A DNA stretch of 64,000 nt from Phytophthora hibernalis. Taxonomy: Eukaryota > Oomycota > Peronosporomycetes > Peronosporales > Peronosporaceae. Below are positions 62,441 through 64,000 of the stretch, in pieces; position 1 is the stretch's first letter; the number at the start of each line of letters is the position of its first letter. Made by a program: the position numbers and the translations under genes. Under the pieces are notes generated by a model. That model made no database searches and was not told the origin of the DNA. It worked only from the letters and a program-made list of their open reading frames with translations. Location: positions 806,001 to 870,000 of the forward strand of contig JAAKBF010000056.1 in NCBI GenBank assembly GCA_012656075.1. The letters are read 5' to 3'.

Positions 62441-62582
62441 TTAAACGTGCTTCAGAAGCAGCATCAAACGCTTTAGTTGAACATTTTCGTCTTTCATAAA
62501 CGTTTTATGAGCCCACGAACCAACCTGCGACCCGAGTTTTCATCCCTTCACTCACTCGTACGCCACTAAAGTCTTGTCAAAC

Positions 62583-62786
62583 TTACAACTTGCAACGGTC
62601 AGAACGAGGCGGCGCTGGAAATTTGGCCAACCAAGCCTTCAACAGAGCGTTCACGCGCTCCGTTTGCTCCCACAAGACCCAGTGACCGGCATCGTTCACC
62701 ACGTGCGTTTCGAGATTGGGCAGAAAGCGAGACATCTTGCGAGCCAACTCGGGCTTGAGCACAAGGTACCGATAAACATCGCGGGC
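62583..62786 (-). pseudogene. Third epoxide-hydrolase-like gene, C-terminal piece
   Basis: The minus strand reads RDVYRYLVLKPELARKMSRF, then NDAGHWVLWEQTERVNALLK with the catalytic His, ending at the stop at 62583. It matches the C-termini of the hydrolases at 57063 and 59044. The upstream piece continues beyond an insertion, at 63314-63372. The rest of the gene is absent from the window or displaced by a further transposon. Confidence 0.8.
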
Positions 62787-63313
62787 GGGAGCAGCTAAGG
62801 AGCTCCCAGTTTCGGAGCTCCCATACAACCATATGCATGTGTAACTCGCACTTCAAGCTGAACAAAGATCGACAAGTTTGTGAAGGGTTGTGAAGTAGTC
62901 TATACTTAGCGATCCGGACGCCTCCCCGGTCGCCCCTGTTCTCATCTTTCAACTGGCGAGAATGGTGCGCGTGTACAGCCCGGCTGCGGACAAGTACATC
63001 ATCCGGCGCCACCGCCGCGAGAGTTCCTCTCGAAAAGCATGCAGAAGATGCTCTGCACGCGTGGACACGAGATCACAGCTACAACTTATCCAAACAAAAC
63101 CAAAGAAGAACGCGAATGGCGAAGTGGTCGCTAGGCTGTTCGAGTGCGACAAGACTGGATGGCCGAAAAACACAAGAAAGATAAAATCACAAGACCGGCT
63201 CGCCGTTCTAAAAGAATTGGGTGCGGCATGCGCATCAAGATCGTGCATATGGTTGGCCTGTTTTTGTATGGGAGCTCCGAATCTGGGGCTCCTTAGCTGC
63301 TCCCATCGCGGGC
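62778..63313. repeat. 9-bp target-site duplication ATCGCGGGC flanking the MITE
   Basis: ATCGCGGGC occurs at 62778-62786 and again at 63305-63313, directly abutting both element ends. A 9-bp duplication is characteristic of Mutator-like elements. Confidence 0.85.
62787..63304. mobile_element. 518-bp Mutator-like MITE inserted in the hydrolase pseudogene
   Basis: Terminal inverted repeats start GGGAGCAGCTAAGGAG on both sides and continue for about 55 bp with few differences (one small insertion). A 9-bp duplication flanks it. The interior holds a plus-strand frame from 62962 with a basic N-terminus (MVRVYSPAADKYIIRRHRRE) without recognisable domain, possibly a captured gene fragment. No transposase is seen. 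Confidence 0.85.
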
Positions 63314-63372
63314 TGGTTGATGACGGAAGGCAAACCCTGTTCGTCCTTGAAGTCGATTTCGCGGGTAGTGTA
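63305..63372 (-). pseudogene. Third epoxide-hydrolase-like gene, upstream piece
   Basis: Minus-strand codons read Thr-Thr-Arg-Glu-Ile-Asp-Phe-Lys-Asp-Glu, matching the cap segment before the LKPE motif in the paralogues (RSIDFNDELKLPRTIAHK). Homology breaks exactly at TA (63371-63372), where a Tc1/mariner end begins. Confidence 0.7.
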
Positions 63373-64000
63373 CAGTGCGCGCCAAATCATTAGGACCCCC
63401 GTTTTTGGGGTTGACTTTTCCCGATATCTCAGCCTATAGGCCGAGTTAGGAGCTGAGATTTAGATATAAGCTCTTTTATTGGTAGTATATGTGTTAACAA
63501 CCTGGGTTTCGAGTTTTCTGGTAGGGCTGCTATACAGACTGCCGCTTTCGGCTCCAACGACAAAATATAGTACCGTACCCTTTTATGACACAAAAACGCG
63601 TTTTTATGAAACCCAATACAAACTCTTATATTAAAAGAGTGATGGTCAAAACAATTCAGATGGGTGGAGGAAATTTGCCGCTGCGAGAGCGCTAGAGTTC
63701 CCCGAGGTCTTTCATTTTTGAATGGGCCGTGGCAAGGCCCATAGCGACCAAGAGCATTGATGGATCGTCGGCCTGCACGACGGCGGTGTGTCTCTTCGCG
63801 AGATTTCGAGGAAGACCGACCGATCCCGCACGTCTGTGCATAAGGCCATCAAGGAAGAGCGAAGGCCCCAGAGCGACGACGGCGGTGAGCGTCCGCGGGC
63901 AGGGAGGCAACCAGTACTCAGTGAGCGAGAGTTCGCCTCTTAGTGCGCGCAGCGGCGAAGGGAGACTGCTTCGCCGACGAACTGAAGACCCGCTTCGGAG
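63373..64000 (+). mobile_element. Tc1/mariner-type transposon, 5' part, runs off the window
   Basis: The end CAGTGCGCGCC abuts TA (63371-63372), the mariner target dinucleotide. Behind about 350 bp of AT-rich sequence, the plus strand from 63722 reads MGRGKAHSDQEH, a stop, then GLHDGGVSLREISRKTDRSR, the N-terminal helix-turn-helix of a Tc1/mariner transposase. In-frame stops at codon 13 and near 63940 show that the copy is dead. Its 3' end lies beyond the window. Confidence 0.7.

Overview
The window looks like chromosomal DNA of a plant-pathogenic oomycete of the Phytophthora type (Peronosporales). The evidence is a dense family of secreted AA17-type lytic polysaccharide monooxygenases (LPMOs), short GT-AG introns, oomycete-style initiator elements (TCAYTYYNCAATTT-like) 40-90 bp upstream of many start codons, and a TE mix of Crypton, DIRS, Copia, piggyBac, Mutator-like and Tc1/mariner remnants. 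All family calls come from motif reading; no search was run.

Region 1 (about 3.7-28.1 kb) is an LPMO gene cluster of 15 loci on both strands: 12 AA17-like (10 with a readable domain, 2 pseudogenes) and 3 of a second, AA16-like family (His-Gly-Gln-Met start). Almost all have the same plan: signal peptide, a mature N-terminal His that would form the copper histidine brace, a catalytic domain of about 160-180 residues, a Thr/Ser-rich linker, and a short C-terminal module. In most loci of both families that module is a Lys-Cys-Ser-x-Arg-Arg-Arg-like terminus. In two neighbouring genes of different families it is instead an acidic repeat built on Asp-Cys-Gly-Ser-Leu-Asp-Val-Ala. Sharing of C-terminal modules between two LPMO families is the most unusual signal here. 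Inverted duplication, gene-conversion-like near-identity, pseudogenes and tandem tail repeats show a fast-evolving locus.

Region 2 (28.7-48.3 kb) is TE-rich and gene-poor. It holds MITE-like elements, one unrecognised multi-exon gene (29.7-31.3 kb), a Crypton tyrosine-recombinase relic, a Copia RNase H relic, a DIRS-like retroelement (38.9-42.9 kb), a Harbinger-like MITE and long stretches without genes.

Region 3 (48.3-60.1 kb) carries housekeeping metabolism: pyruvate dehydrogenase E2, a large NAD-dependent glutamate dehydrogenase, mitochondrial ribosomal protein uL29m/L47, and two epoxide-hydrolase-like alpha/beta hydrolases with several frameshifts.

Region 4 (60.1-64.0 kb) holds two piggyBac relics arranged as a 2.3-kb inverted repeat, and a third hydrolase remnant broken by a 518-bp Mutator-like MITE and by a Tc1/mariner element that runs off the end.

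Many otherwise conserved genes, including housekeeping ones, are broken by single-base indels, several in short C or A runs. Some apparent pseudogenes may therefore be sequence or assembly errors.
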